DNA from: JAAUTG01 sp964458705
GTDB lineage: Bacteria; Bacteroidota; Bacteroidia; Chitinophagales; Saprospiraceae
NCBI GenBank assembly: GCA_964458705.1
Contig: CAYWKD010000018.1
Coordinates: 5,223 to 69,222 of the forward strand
Length of the DNA stretch: 64,000 bases
Reading direction: 5' to 3'
Part shown: piece by piece, positions 8,470 to 17,397 of the stretch
How positions within the stretch are numbered: the first letter of the stretch is position 1
Layout: each line of letters opens with the position of its first letter
Made by a program: the position numbers and the translations under genes
Notes under the pieces: generated by a model
The model's input: the letters and a program-made list of their open reading frames with translations, nothing else
Databases searched by the model: none
Told to the model about the DNA's origin: nothing

Positions 8470-8916
8470 TTATTCAGCTATCACCTGAAATTTAACTGTT
8501 GCTTCAACATCTGGATGGAACTTCACTTTGGCTTCGTATTCTCCTAGTTCCTTCACCTCCTCTGGCATATCCACAATTTTACGGTCAATATCAATACCAA
8601 AATTACTCTGAATTGCTTGCACAATTTGCACGCTTGTTACACTACCAAAAATTTTGCCACTTGTACCCGCTTTCGCTCCAATACTCAAATTCATAGCCTC
8701 TAACTTTTCTTTCAGTGCTTTGTACTCATCAATTCGATTTTCTTCCTTGGCTACTTCACGCGCTTTGTGCTCATCTAGCTTCTCTATATTAGCGGCGTTA
8801 GCAATAATTGCCATCTTTTTAGGAATCAGAAAATTTCTTGCGTAACCGGGCTTTACCTCTACTACGTCAAATTTCTCTCCAACTTTTTCTACTTTTTGAA
8901 GCAAGATTATATTCAT
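8470..8916 (-). CDS. rplI: 50S ribosomal protein L9
   Basis: Large-subunit ribosomal protein L9, 148 residues, the expected length. The N-terminal domain shows the signature MNIILLQKVEKVGEKFDVVEVKPGYARNFLIPKKMA. A long connecting helix (about residues 40-75, EHKAREVAKEENRIDEYKALKEKLE) leads to the C-terminal domain with GKIFGSVTSVQIVQAI. It is the last gene of the rpsF-rpsR-rplI operon on the minus strand, 37 bases after rpsR. Expression should be driven by the promoter in front of rpsF. Confidence 0.97.
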   Translation of the reverse strand: MNIILLQKVEKVGEKFDVVEVKPGYARNFLIPKKMAIIANAANIEKLDEHKAREVAKEENRIDEYKALKEKLEAMNLSIGAKAGTSGKIFGSVTSVQIVQAIQSNFGIDIDRKIVDMPEEVKELGEYEAKVKFHPDVEATVKFQVIAE

Positions 8917-8953
8917 CAGATTATGAATTTAAATAAAACGAATGATTTTGAGA

Positions 8954-9220
8954 CTATTTCAATAAATCAGTTACGTAAGGAAGCATTGCTAGGTGACGAG
9001 CCCTTTTTACGGCAGAAGCTACCTTTCTTTGATATTTTAATGAATTACCTGTAATGCGGCGAGGCAATATTTTACCTTGCTCATTCACGAACTGCGTTAA
9101 AAAATCAGGGTCTTTATAATCAATATACTTTATTCCGTATTTTCTGAAGCGGCAATACTTTTTCTGTCTTGACCCAATATTTGGATTACTTAAAAACTTT
9201 ATATCGTCTCTAGATGCCAT
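8954..9220 (-). CDS. rpsR: 30S ribosomal protein S18
   Basis: Small-subunit ribosomal protein S18 (88 residues), which binds next to S6 in the 30S platform. The diagnostic core is YIDYKDPDFLTQFVNEQGKILPRRITG, followed by the basic helix QRKVASAVKRARHLAMLPYV. The N-terminal Cys-containing segment KKYCRFRKYGIKY is typical of Bacteroidota S18. Middle gene of the operon, 14 bases from rpsF. Confidence 0.97.
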   Translation of the reverse strand: MASRDDIKFLSNPNIGSRQKKYCRFRKYGIKYIDYKDPDFLTQFVNEQGKILPRRITGNSLKYQRKVASAVKRARHLAMLPYVTDLLK

Positions 9221-9234
9221 CTTTATTATAATTT

Positions 9235-9609
9235 TTATTTGTCCTTAGCGTCTTCTGCTTTTTCTTTGTTTTTTCCAATCAGTCCATTGCGCTTGTCTTC
9301 GTTATACTTCACGCCGTACTTATCTAAACTATAAGTCAAGAAGCGAATAATACGCTCATCTCGACGAAGTGCTAATTCCAAATTGGCAATAATATCTTGG
9401 AATGAATCAGTAGAGAATTCAATACAGTAGTAAATACCAGACGTTCGCCTTTTTATGGGATAAGCTAACTGACGCAACCCCATTTCATTTACATAAACTA
9501 TTTTACCCCCCAATTCAGTCAACTGATCCTTATAATTTTTAGCGGTTGCGCTAATTTCTTCCTTAGAAAGAACGGGATCAACAATAAATGTTACTTCGTA
9601 ATGACGCAT
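9235..9609 (-). CDS. rpsF: 30S ribosomal protein S6
   Basis: Small-subunit ribosomal protein S6 (124 residues), partner of S18. The start MRHYEVTFIVDPVLSKEEI and the central GLRQLAYPIKRRTSGIYYCIEF are characteristic, and RRDERIIRFLTYSLDKY ends the fold. A charged, lysine/glutamate-rich tail of about 25 residues extends beyond the domain, as is common in this phylum. First gene of the rpsF-rpsR-rplI operon, with a consensus-type Bacteroidota promoter 31-64 bases upstream. Confidence 0.97.
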   Translation of the reverse strand: MRHYEVTFIVDPVLSKEEISATAKNYKDQLTELGGKIVYVNEMGLRQLAYPIKRRTSGIYYCIEFSTDSFQDIIANLELALRRDERIIRFLTYSLDKYGVKYNEDKRNGLIGKNKEKAEDAKDK

Positions 9610-9640
9610 AAACGCAATTTGTGTTTTTTCAAAGCGAATG

Positions 9641-9673
9641 CAAATTTACTGAAATATTTATCAATATTACAAA
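9641..9673 (-). promoter_or_regulatory. Bacteroidota-type promoter of rpsF operon
   Basis: Read on the minus strand, TTTG (9673-9670) is followed after 21 bases by TAAATTTG (9648-9641). This fits the known -33 TTTG / -7 TAnnTTTG pattern of the phylum. The rpsF start codon is 31 bases downstream of the -7 element. Confidence 0.6.
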
Positions 9674-9744
9674 TTGGAAGGCTATAAAAATATATAATTA
9701 ATAGAAACACGCATTACATAGGTCTTTGACCAAAAAAAATAGGC

Positions 9745-10464
9745 TTATGCTCCTACTTCCATGCGATCCATAGTCAGTAAAGATTCAAAGAGTAGTTTGC
9801 CATCTTCATTAGCTAAAATAGGATCAGCTGCTCTTTCTGGATGTGGCATCATGCCGAACACATTTTTATTGGCATTACATACACCTGCAATGTTCAACAA
9901 AGAGCCATTCGGATTGGCACTTTCAGTTACTTGACCCTGTAAATCGCAATACTTAAATAAAATCTGATCATTTTTTACTATTGTATCAAGCGTGTCCTGA
10001 TCGGCATAGTATCGCCCTTCAGCATGTGCGATTGGAATTTTCAGCGCTTTATTTTTTGATAAGGTAGCTGTAATGGCAGATTGATTTGTATGAGTCTTGA
10101 TGTAAGTATTTTTACAAATAAACTTTTGATTAGCATTACGCAATAGAACGCCCGGAAGAAGATTTGCTTCGCATAAAATTTGGAAACCATTGCAAATCCC
10201 CAAAACATAACCACCACTATTCGCAAAATCAATAACAGCCTTCATGATAGGCGAGAAACGAGCTACTGCACCTGCTCTCAGATAATCTCCATAGGAAAAA
10301 CCTCCAGGGATAATAATGCAGTCACTGGTTGAGAATGCGTCTAAAGAGGTTTCTTTATGCCATATCTTTTTTACATCTTGATCCAAACCTTCTTTCAAGA
10401 CATACACTACGTCGTCATCACAATTTGAACCCGGAAAAACAACTACTCCAAATTTCATAGACAC
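9745..10464 (-). CDS. purQ: Phosphoribosylformylglycinamidine synthase, glutaminase subunit PurQ
   Basis: Glutaminase subunit of the separate-subunit FGAM synthase (PurL/PurQ/PurS type), supplying ammonia in step four of purine synthesis. At 239 residues it is the free-standing form. The N-terminus reads MKFGVVVFPGSNCDDD, which is diagnostic. Catalytic Cys91 lies in LGICNGFQIL, and His207 and Glu209 in MMPHPERA. PIAHAEGRY is also characteristic. Met3 is an equally plausible start. purL and purS are not in the window. A membrane protein gene lies 27 bases upstream in the same direction and may be co-transcribed. Confidence 0.95.
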   Translation of the reverse strand: MSMKFGVVVFPGSNCDDDVVYVLKEGLDQDVKKIWHKETSLDAFSTSDCIIIPGGFSYGDYLRAGAVARFSPIMKAVIDFANSGGYVLGICNGFQILCEANLLPGVLLRNANQKFICKNTYIKTHTNQSAITATLSKNKALKIPIAHAEGRYYADQDTLDTIVKNDQILFKYCDLQGQVTESANPNGSLLNIAGVCNANKNVFGMMPHPERAADPILANEDGKLLFESLLTMDRMEVGA

Positions 10465-10491
10465 TTTTTGAAAGTATAAATTAATAACTTA

Positions 10492-11490
10492 TTATCCATT
10501 ATTTCCCCAAAATGGAAAGGTCTGCCATACTAACACGATCATTAGTAAGACTAGGTGTAGCAACTCTCCCAATGTTTTTGGAAATTCTTTTACTATTAGT
10601 CCTAGTATGATACCCGAAGGAACGCTCAAAATCATTAAATGCCCCATATCAATGTTGGATTGAATAAATAAAGAACTAATACTAACTAACAATGCAAAGT
10701 AGAAAATACCTACTTGCTTTTGAAATTGAATATTTTTTCTGAGCATTAACCTACTGTATTGAGTAAGGACGATCAATAGGATAAATGCAATAATGCCAAA
10801 TTCTACATAGCTGTTAAACTCGAGCTTTCCTTTTAAGTCGAGCACTGCCAAGTTTTCATATATTTGTTTTTGTACAAAAAAAGACAGTCCATCTATCCAA
10901 AAATAATAAGTGCCTATTAGGAAATAAACGACTATGGCTCCCGTGAAGATCATCAATATTTCCCGAAATCTAAAAGTTCTAATAGAGGATAGTCCCAAAA
11001 TTGCCAATAACAGAAAGGATAAATAGGAAAAGTAAAACAAACTGGCAATTGCGATCCAGAAACCTACATTAAAGAGATTATGAGAAGCATTGTTGTTCCT
11101 GTAAGATTTTATAACCTGATCTAAAGCAATAATTATAAATGTGTTAGCAATTATTTGAGGAGAAAGGTCTAAGAATGTTGGTAGGGCACTAGCTACTAGT
11201 AGATAGAATCCCGCTGGGAAAAGAATATCATCTGAGAGCATACGATGACGACGCACCATACGAGTAATCAAGATAGCTTGTAAGAAAAGTAATAAAATAC
11301 AAATTAAATCCTGCAGACGTTGATGTAAGCTCAGCGTGCGTTCGAACACCCACTCACTCGCAATGCCCATAGCCGTAGGTAACCACTCGTGTTGATAGGG
11401 AAACAGAACGTCCAGCCCACGCAATAAAAAAAGATATACGAGGAACACGACGCTAAGGAAAATCTGATTTGTTCTAAATAATGATAGCAC
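10492..11490 (-). CDS. Polytopic membrane protein, DUF6427-like
   Basis: Integral membrane protein of 332 residues with about nine to ten hydrophobic helices spread over the whole length (for instance IFLSVVFLVYLFLL near residue 11 and LLHLVLLMIVLVWQTFPFW at the end). It resembles the Bacteroidota-restricted DUF6427 family, recognised only by overall pattern and by linkage to a nucleotide biosynthesis gene. The function is unknown. It lies 27 bases upstream of purQ on the same strand. Confidence 0.7.
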   Translation of the reverse strand: MLSLFRTNQIFLSVVFLVYLFLLRGLDVLFPYQHEWLPTAMGIASEWVFERTLSLHQRLQDLICILLLFLQAILITRMVRRHRMLSDDILFPAGFYLLVASALPTFLDLSPQIIANTFIIIALDQVIKSYRNNNASHNLFNVGFWIAIASLFYFSYLSFLLLAILGLSSIRTFRFREILMIFTGAIVVYFLIGTYYFWIDGLSFFVQKQIYENLAVLDLKGKLEFNSYVEFGIIAFILLIVLTQYSRLMLRKNIQFQKQVGIFYFALLVSISSLFIQSNIDMGHLMILSVPSGIILGLIVKEFPKTLGELLHLVLLMIVLVWQTFPFWGNNG

Positions 11491-11649
11491 GATTAAATGG
11501 TAATTGCTTGGATATTATCCCTGATTCAGTAATTTGCAATTCAGTAAGATCAAAGATTAAGAAACAACAACTGTTTTCAGTTTTTAATGAAACTTTTAAA
11601 AGTTTATAATTGTCTCATATCATAAATTAAAGTGCCAAAAATACAATTT

Positions 11650-12624
11650 ATGGTCAAATCCCTGCATACAATAAAAGCTCCAATTGAAGAAGAGCTAAAA
11701 ATTTTTGAAAAATACTTTAGGGATGCCATGCGAAGTAAGGTAGCACTACTCGACCGTATTACCTATTATATTGTACGACGTAAGGGTAAGCAAATGCGCC
11801 CGATGTTCGTTTTTCTTTCAGCTAAAATATGTGGAGGCGTTACTGAAGCGACCTATGTTGGTGCTTCTATGATTGAGTTATTGCATACCGCTTCATTAGT
11901 GCATGATGATGTAGTGGACGAGTCTTATGAGCGTAGAGGTTTTTTCTCTATTAATGCCCTGTGGAAAAATAAAATTGCAGTATTAGTTGGAGACTACTTA
12001 CTTTCTCAAGGTTTACTTATTTCCTTGAAGAACAAGCAGTTCAGATTATTAGAAATTATGTCAGAAGCAGTGCAAGCAATGAGTGAAGGGGAACTACTGC
12101 AAATGGAAAAAGCACGCCGCTTGGACATTAAAGAAAGTATCTACTATGATGTCATTCGAGGAAAAACAGCCTCTTTGATTGCTTCTTCTTGCGCTGCCGG
12201 AGCAGCATCTACAACTAATGATGAACACATTATTGAGACGATGCGGCTTTTTGGAGAAAAAATTGGCATGGCGTTTCAAATTAGAGACGACCTCTTTGAT
12301 TATAGTACAAATAATATCGGTAAACCCAAAGGTATTGATATTAAAGAAAAAAAGATGACGCTGCCACTCATTTACGCTCTTGACCATGCTAAGCGCAGTG
12401 AAAAAAGGCATATTATTAACCTTATCAAAAGGCATAATCACCAACCTGAAAAAGTGCAAGAAGTCATCGAATATGTCTTAGCTAGCGGCGGCATCGAATA
12501 CACTGGAAAAGTCATGAATCGCTATAAGGAAGAGGCTTTTGAATTACTACACGAACTGCCTTACTCCACTGCGCGCGAATCAATGGAAGAACTCGTCAAT
12601 TTTGTAGTGGAGCGTCGAAAGTAA
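11650..12624 (+). CDS. Polyprenyl synthetase family protein
   Basis: trans-Isoprenyl diphosphate synthase that elongates allylic diphosphates with IPP, likely making the side chain of menaquinone. Both Asp-rich motifs are present: DDVVD (residues 86-90, in LVHDDVVDES) and DDLFD (residues 213-217, in IRDDLFDY). Supporting motifs are GKQMRPMFVFLSA, LVGDYLLSQ and RGKTASLIA. At 324 residues it fits the octaprenyl/heptaprenyl class. The ATG at 11650 is taken as the start. A GTG at 11632 would add six residues. Transcribed alone, divergent from the membrane protein-purQ unit. Confidence 0.92.
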   Translation: MVKSLHTIKAPIEEELKIFEKYFRDAMRSKVALLDRITYYIVRRKGKQMRPMFVFLSAKICGGVTEATYVGASMIELLHTASLVHDDVVDESYERRGFFSINALWKNKIAVLVGDYLLSQGLLISLKNKQFRLLEIMSEAVQAMSEGELLQMEKARRLDIKESIYYDVIRGKTASLIASSCAAGAASTTNDEHIIETMRLFGEKIGMAFQIRDDLFDYSTNNIGKPKGIDIKEKKMTLPLIYALDHAKRSEKRHIINLIKRHNHQPEKVQEVIEYVLASGGIEYTGKVMNRYKEEAFELLHELPYSTARESMEELVNFVVERRK

Positions 12625-12719
12625 CAGATTAGACTAGGTTGGCAAGCATAACAAGATTGATCACTAAAGCCATCAGCAGATAGTAATCAACTTGTTCCTA
12701 TCATCTTGGACGCTAGTAT

Positions 12720-14501
12720 TTAACGAATTTTTATTCCCATATTTTTCATCAGTAAAGTAGCATTAAAACTTTGACTAACGCCCTTGTGTAACTTATAGTC
12801 AAAAAAGAGCTGCTCTTCTTTTATTTGAACTTCCATGCAGATATTTTCGATAGCACCGTCATATTTTGCTTCCAGTACTCCTAACTCAAGATCGTGGGTA
12901 GCAATGATGCCTCCACCTTTACTTTCGATCAATTGCTGAATCAGTGCTTTTGAACCAGTATGCCGATCTTTGGAGTTGGTACCTTTTAGGATTTCATCTA
13001 GCAAAAAGTACATCTTTTCTCCCTGCTCTATGGCGTCAATGATAAATTTTAATCGCTTCAATTCTGCATAAAAAGAAGAGGTGCTTTCGTGGAGTGCATC
13101 GGCAGTACGCATACTTGTGTAAACTTTCATTAGAGGTAATCGAAAGAATTTTGCACAAACAGGTGCACCAATATTCGCCAACACAATATTCAAACCAATC
13201 GTTCTGAGAAAAGTACTTTTACCAGCCATATTGGAGCCAGTCAGTAGCTTGATGTGCCCGGATGTTGAAGCATTAAAGTCATTGGTAATCCGCTCTTTAG
13301 CGTGAATCAATGGATGTCCAATGCCCTCAGCTTCCAGTTTTTCTGCTTGGTGAATGCTTGGAAAAGTCCAATCGGGATTATTGTAATGCAAATTAGCGAA
13401 ACTACTTAAGGCCTCAAGTTGTGCTAGTTGCTCAAACCAATTGGGTAATGCTGTTTGATGTAATACTTTCCATTTTTCTAATCGCAGCACCCAATGTAAA
13501 TCCCATAATCCTCCAACATTTAACAAAATAGCAAAAAAATTGTAGCGCACGTTCAGTTGAGCGATGTAATAGGAAAGTCGTTTTATTTGTGCTGCAGCTT
13601 GCTGTTTTTTGAAAGTTGAAGTTGGCTGTTCTAGCAAAGGTGACTCAAAATTAGCTTGCTCAATATGTCCAATTAATTGACTGTAAGCAGCTAATATTTT
13701 TTCGGCATGAGTAGTTTGCTGATGTATTTCATTGACTTGATTGACCGTTTTTCGCAGCACTAAAATATTGGGCAATAAAAACAAAATTGCTAGCCACCAA
13801 GGCAAGTAAAATCCTGCCACAATAGCTGCTATTGCCCAGATAGGCGCAATGCGAATTGCCCATTTCAGCCGATCATTGTGCAACATAAAATTAGGCGTAG
13901 TCAGCCATTGTTGAAGTTGTTGAACATGTACTGGAGCATCTTCTACCTCACTTCCAAATGCTTGAAATGTTTGTCGCCAATCCAGATGAGTAGCTAGTTC
14001 CTTAATGGCGGTTTGTCTTTCAAGGATAGTGCGTTTATCAGTCGGGTGCAGGAGAAAATGAGCCAAGGCTTGACTACCAATAGAAGTGGCGGTGCGGTTT
14101 ACATATTGAAAAAAAGAATAAGCCCCAAAAATATCTAAATCGAGAGCGTAAGGATGAGAAGGATTCATGAATTCGCTACCATCATTGAATACACTGTAAT
14201 TATGTTGCAAGACTTCTATTTCTTGTTCATTGATTGTTCTCAACTTTTGGAACTGTAATTCTTGAACTTTTAAGCGGTTATGCCAAATAGAAAAGCGATA
14301 GAAACCATACAAAAAAGCTATGGTCAGCAAAAAAGCAGGAATGGCTGCCCAAGTCCAAGCGATGGCAACCACGATTATTCCAGCAATGAAGACCAGCAGT
14401 CGAACAAATGCAAAACGGCTGTATTTATTGGCTAGCTGTCGTGATTGAGTTAAAAAAAGGTTAGCTCTATTTTGATAAATTTCAGTAATATCTTTTTGCA
14501 T
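12720..14501 (-). CDS. Membrane-anchored MutS-like ATPase
   Basis: MutS-family ATPase of about 593 residues lacking the mismatch-recognition N-terminal domain. Start set at ATG 14501 (MQKDITEIYQNRANL), because the longer reading frame would overlap the divergent regulator gene. Two hydrophobic helices lie at about residues 25-65 and another pair near 225-265, so the protein is probably membrane bound. The C-terminus carries the ABC-type MutS ATPase: Walker A GSNMAGKST (422-430), the TSMRTADAL region, Walker B YFLLDEILKGT with Asp502, then ATHDLELG. Related stand-alone MutS ATPases of Bacteroidota have unknown roles. A part in mismatch repair is doubtful. Confidence 0.85.
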   Translation of the reverse strand: MQKDITEIYQNRANLFLTQSRQLANKYSRFAFVRLLVFIAGIIVVAIAWTWAAIPAFLLTIAFLYGFYRFSIWHNRLKVQELQFQKLRTINEQEIEVLQHNYSVFNDGSEFMNPSHPYALDLDIFGAYSFFQYVNRTATSIGSQALAHFLLHPTDKRTILERQTAIKELATHLDWRQTFQAFGSEVEDAPVHVQQLQQWLTTPNFMLHNDRLKWAIRIAPIWAIAAIVAGFYLPWWLAILFLLPNILVLRKTVNQVNEIHQQTTHAEKILAAYSQLIGHIEQANFESPLLEQPTSTFKKQQAAAQIKRLSYYIAQLNVRYNFFAILLNVGGLWDLHWVLRLEKWKVLHQTALPNWFEQLAQLEALSSFANLHYNNPDWTFPSIHQAEKLEAEGIGHPLIHAKERITNDFNASTSGHIKLLTGSNMAGKSTFLRTIGLNIVLANIGAPVCAKFFRLPLMKVYTSMRTADALHESTSSFYAELKRLKFIIDAIEQGEKMYFLLDEILKGTNSKDRHTGSKALIQQLIESKGGGIIATHDLELGVLEAKYDGAIENICMEVQIKEEQLFFDYKLHKGVSQSFNATLLMKNMGIKIR

Positions 14502-14582
14502 AAATATCTTTGGATGAGTTTGATTTGAACAATGAGCGATGAAGTTAATTTTTTTTGCGTTAAACATATTGCGAAAATTCGC

Positions 14583-14590
14583 TACTTTTG
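14583..14590 (+). promoter_or_regulatory. -7 element before the XRE regulator
   Basis: TACTTTTG fits TAnnTTTG and ends 19 bases before the regulator ATG. No well-spaced -33 TTTG was found, so this is a partial match. Confidence 0.35.
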
Positions 14591-14609
14591 ATTTTATAGT
14601 TGTAAATAA

Positions 14610-16109
14610 ATGAACGGACAAACGCAGACAAGCAGGATTTTATTAGGATTGAAAGTCAAGCAATTTCGTCAGGAGCAACAACTTTCTTTGGCAGAGTTGA
14701 GCAAAAAGGCAGGGGTCTCTGTTTCTTACTTAAATGAGATCGAAAAAGGCAAAAAGTACCCGAAAGAAGATAAGCTCGAATCCTTAGCGACGGCACTGGG
14801 TTTTTCTTATGAGTATCTGATTTCTAAGGAGTTGCCTCAAAAACTAGAACCTTTACGAGAATTACTACAATCAAACTTCTTGAATGACTTACCCCTGGAA
14901 CTATTTAAGATTGAACTAAGCAAAGTCGTTGAGATCATTGCCAATGCGCCCGCCCAAGTCAGTGCATTTATTTCTACTTTGATGGAGCTTTCTCGAAATT
15001 ATGCAGTGCAACAAGAGAATTTCTACTTTGCTGCACTTCGTTCTTACTTGGAGTTGCATTCTAATTATTTTGAGGAATTAGAAGAAAAGGTAAAGCAGTT
15101 CGTTAAGGTTTTTAGTATTTCTACAAATCAGCCCATTTCGGCAAGTCAGCTATCAGGATTGCTAAAAGACCAATTTAATTACGTCATTGTTGAAGATGGA
15201 TTAGATCAGTTTCCTGAGCTGCGAAATCTGCGGTCTATTTTTATACCAAAGCATCGCAAATTATTACTCAATAGTCAACTGACAGAGATGCAAAGAACCT
15301 TTCAATTTGGAAAAGAGCTGGGCTTTAGCTTTTTAAAGCTGAAGGAGCGAGCTAGTACTTCCTCTGTTAGAAAACCCAATTCCTTTGAAGAGGTGCTCAA
15401 TCACTCTAAGGCGATCTATTTCTCCACGGCACTCCTCATTAATCGGGAGCTATTTATTAAAGATATAGCTCAGTTTTTTGAGTCCCCGAAGTGGGATAAA
15501 GATGCTTTTTTAGAGATCATGCAGCGGCACAATGCTTCTCCAGAAATGTACTATCATCGCCTAACCAATCTTTTACCTCAAGATTTTGGTATCAAAAAAC
15601 TTTTCTTCACCCGCTTCACTAACAAAACAAATCAAGATACTTTTGAAATTGACCGAGAGCTATATTTAGATAATCGGCAACATTCTCACAAAAACGAACT
15701 CAACGAGCATTACTGCCGACGTTGGAGAGCGCTAAGTATTTTGAAGGAGTTAAAGCAGCAGCAAGATAGCACAAAGGAAAATAGCGAAAGCAATTTTTTA
15801 GTTGCTATACAGCGCACCAAGTATTATGGCGGCAAAGCAGAATATTTATGCTTTACTATTGCTCGCTCCTCTTATCCAACCCCACTGAAAAATGTAAGCG
15901 TTACTATTGGTTTACTCATAAATGACAGCCTAAAGAGCAAGGTGAAATTTTGGGATGATCCCGATATCCCGAGTGCGGAAATCAATCAAACCTGTGAGCG
16001 ATGTCCTATTGAAGATTGCCAGCAGCGCGTTGCGCCGCCTATTATTGTACAGAAAAAAAGGAAGCAGCAACACATTCAGCAAGTGCTGGAAGAAATTATA
16101 AAAGGATGA
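14610..16109 (+). CDS. XRE-family regulator of the ScfR type
   Basis: Transcriptional regulator of 499 residues. An N-terminal HTH (about residues 10-66: QEQQLSLAELSKKAGVSVSYLNEIEKGKKYPKEDKL) is followed by an IrrE-like middle region and a C-terminal DUF2083-type domain. A cysteine cluster TCERCPIEDCQQRVAPP lies near residues 453-470. This architecture is that of short-chain fatty acyl regulators (PrpR/RamB/MccR-like), which sense acyl-CoAs. Oddly, the place where IrrE domains usually carry HExxH reads TFQFGKELGF, so a zinc-protease activity seems lost. It is divergent from the MutS-like ATPase gene across a 108-base gap. No carbon-use operon is adjacent, so its target is unclear. Confidence 0.85.
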   Translation: MNGQTQTSRILLGLKVKQFRQEQQLSLAELSKKAGVSVSYLNEIEKGKKYPKEDKLESLATALGFSYEYLISKELPQKLEPLRELLQSNFLNDLPLELFKIELSKVVEIIANAPAQVSAFISTLMELSRNYAVQQENFYFAALRSYLELHSNYFEELEEKVKQFVKVFSISTNQPISASQLSGLLKDQFNYVIVEDGLDQFPELRNLRSIFIPKHRKLLLNSQLTEMQRTFQFGKELGFSFLKLKERASTSSVRKPNSFEEVLNHSKAIYFSTALLINRELFIKDIAQFFESPKWDKDAFLEIMQRHNASPEMYYHRLTNLLPQDFGIKKLFFTRFTNKTNQDTFEIDRELYLDNRQHSHKNELNEHYCRRWRALSILKELKQQQDSTKENSESNFLVAIQRTKYYGGKAEYLCFTIARSSYPTPLKNVSVTIGLLINDSLKSKVKFWDDPDIPSAEINQTCERCPIEDCQQRVAPPIIVQKKRKQQHIQQVLEEIIKG

Positions 16110-16150
16110 TAGGGATACTTTTATTGGATAGAGCTACTTCTAAAATCAGC

Positions 16151-17275
16151 TTATAATTCTTGTATCAAAAATTCCACTCTTCTGTTTAGTTGTCTGCCTG
16201 CTGCTGTCTCGTTGGTAGCAATTGGTTGGGTTTCTCCAAAATATTTAGTATTAACTCTACTAGAAGTAATGCCTCTATCAAATAGATAGTTGACTACTGC
16301 TTGGCATCTTCGCTCAGAAAGATCGGCGTTGTAACTATGTGAACCACTAGCGTCAGTATGTCCGTTGATTTGAACTTGCATATTCGGATATTTTATCAAC
16401 AGATCATATAATTCTTCTAATTGAGTGATAGATTTCGACAAAAGAGTTGTTTCATCCCAATCGAAATAAATGCGATCTAACACAATGGTATTACCAATGT
16501 CAATACCTCGATCTTCCAAGCGTTCGGCGGTTGGATGAAGCGGACGCAGAATGATGTCATCCACTAAGTAGTAAGAGTAATCAATTCCATTTTCCTCTTC
16601 TTTATGCTTTGTGTTTTCATCTACATTGAAATTGCCAATGATGAGGAATTCGCAATCGCAACCTGCAATGAATGTACCTGCAATTCGCACCCAATCATTT
16701 ACTTCAGCATCTACAATGGACGTTTCTTGAAATTCAGGACGCACCCATATTGCCTCTTCACCATCTCCTCCACTGAGTGGCTGATCGGTTACATACACCC
16801 CAAAATTATTGACTTTTATAGAAGTAGCAATAGGATTTACCCAATATTCAAAAAAGTATTCTTCTCCCGTTACTAAGGGTTGTGTGAGTTTGGTTTGTAA
16901 ATATTCTTTGCAGTGCATTGTACCCGAAATGCAGCCGTAAGTCTTCATACCGACCATGTACTTGCCAGAGCGTGGGGCGTGAGGATAGACATCTACATTT
17001 GGGCGCTGAAACCAAGTGCTTTTGCGTGCTTTGCCTTTGCTACGCCTACTAGATATTGGAGCGTTGGGAGCTGGCATATTTCCAATAAAAAAGACATCTG
17101 GCGAACCACCATTGGGAGAAGTCCAATCTTCGATCGTATTAGAAAAAGCGAGTGAATTAGCCGACCAATTAGTGGGTGTTTTCTTGACTTGCTCAAAGCT
17201 AGGATTAGCCACTAGATTTTGAGCCTCTACCTTTATTATGGTCATTAATAATAGAATGAAAACCAAGCGAGACAT
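16151..17275 (-). CDS. OmpA-family outer-membrane protein
   Basis: Secreted envelope protein of 374 residues. A signal peptide (residues 1-18, ending VEA) is followed by a beta-sandwich-like region containing NLVANPSFEQ, a carbohydrate-binding-module type of start seen in OmpA-fusion proteins of this phylum. The C-terminal OmpA/MotB peptidoglycan-binding domain covers about residues 260-374: YFDWDETTLLS, INGHTDASGSHSYNADLSERR with the conserved Asp and Arg, and RQLNRRVEFLI. It should link the outer membrane to peptidoglycan. It is downstream of another OmpA-family lipoprotein gene on the same strand, but a strong terminator separates the two. Confidence 0.9.
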   Translation of the reverse strand: MSRLVFILLLMTIIKVEAQNLVANPSFEQVKKTPTNWSANSLAFSNTIEDWTSPNGGSPDVFFIGNMPAPNAPISSRRSKGKARKSTWFQRPNVDVYPHAPRSGKYMVGMKTYGCISGTMHCKEYLQTKLTQPLVTGEEYFFEYWVNPIATSIKVNNFGVYVTDQPLSGGDGEEAIWVRPEFQETSIVDAEVNDWVRIAGTFIAGCDCEFLIIGNFNVDENTKHKEEENGIDYSYYLVDDIILRPLHPTAERLEDRGIDIGNTIVLDRIYFDWDETTLLSKSITQLEELYDLLIKYPNMQVQINGHTDASGSHSYNADLSERRCQAVVNYLFDRGITSSRVNTKYFGETQPIATNETAAGRQLNRRVEFLIQEL

Positions 17276-17332
17276 TATTGTGCGTCTTTGAGAGGAGGAA
17301 ATGTTTAAGTTACATTTATTGCTCTTCCAAAA

Positions 17333-17366
17333 AAAAATGTAATGCTGACCTCAGCATTACATTTTT
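17333..17366 (-). terminator. Strong intrinsic terminator
   Basis: Perfect 16-bp arms at 17333-17348 and 17351-17366 (AAAAATGTAATGCTGA and its complement) leave a two-base loop. On the minus strand the stem runs into a T tract (nine consecutive A on the plus strand, 17329-17337). It terminates the OmpA-like lipoprotein gene that ends at 17398. Confidence 0.85.
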
Positions 17367-17397
17367 CTATCGAGCTAAAATAACATAAGTTCTGAGA

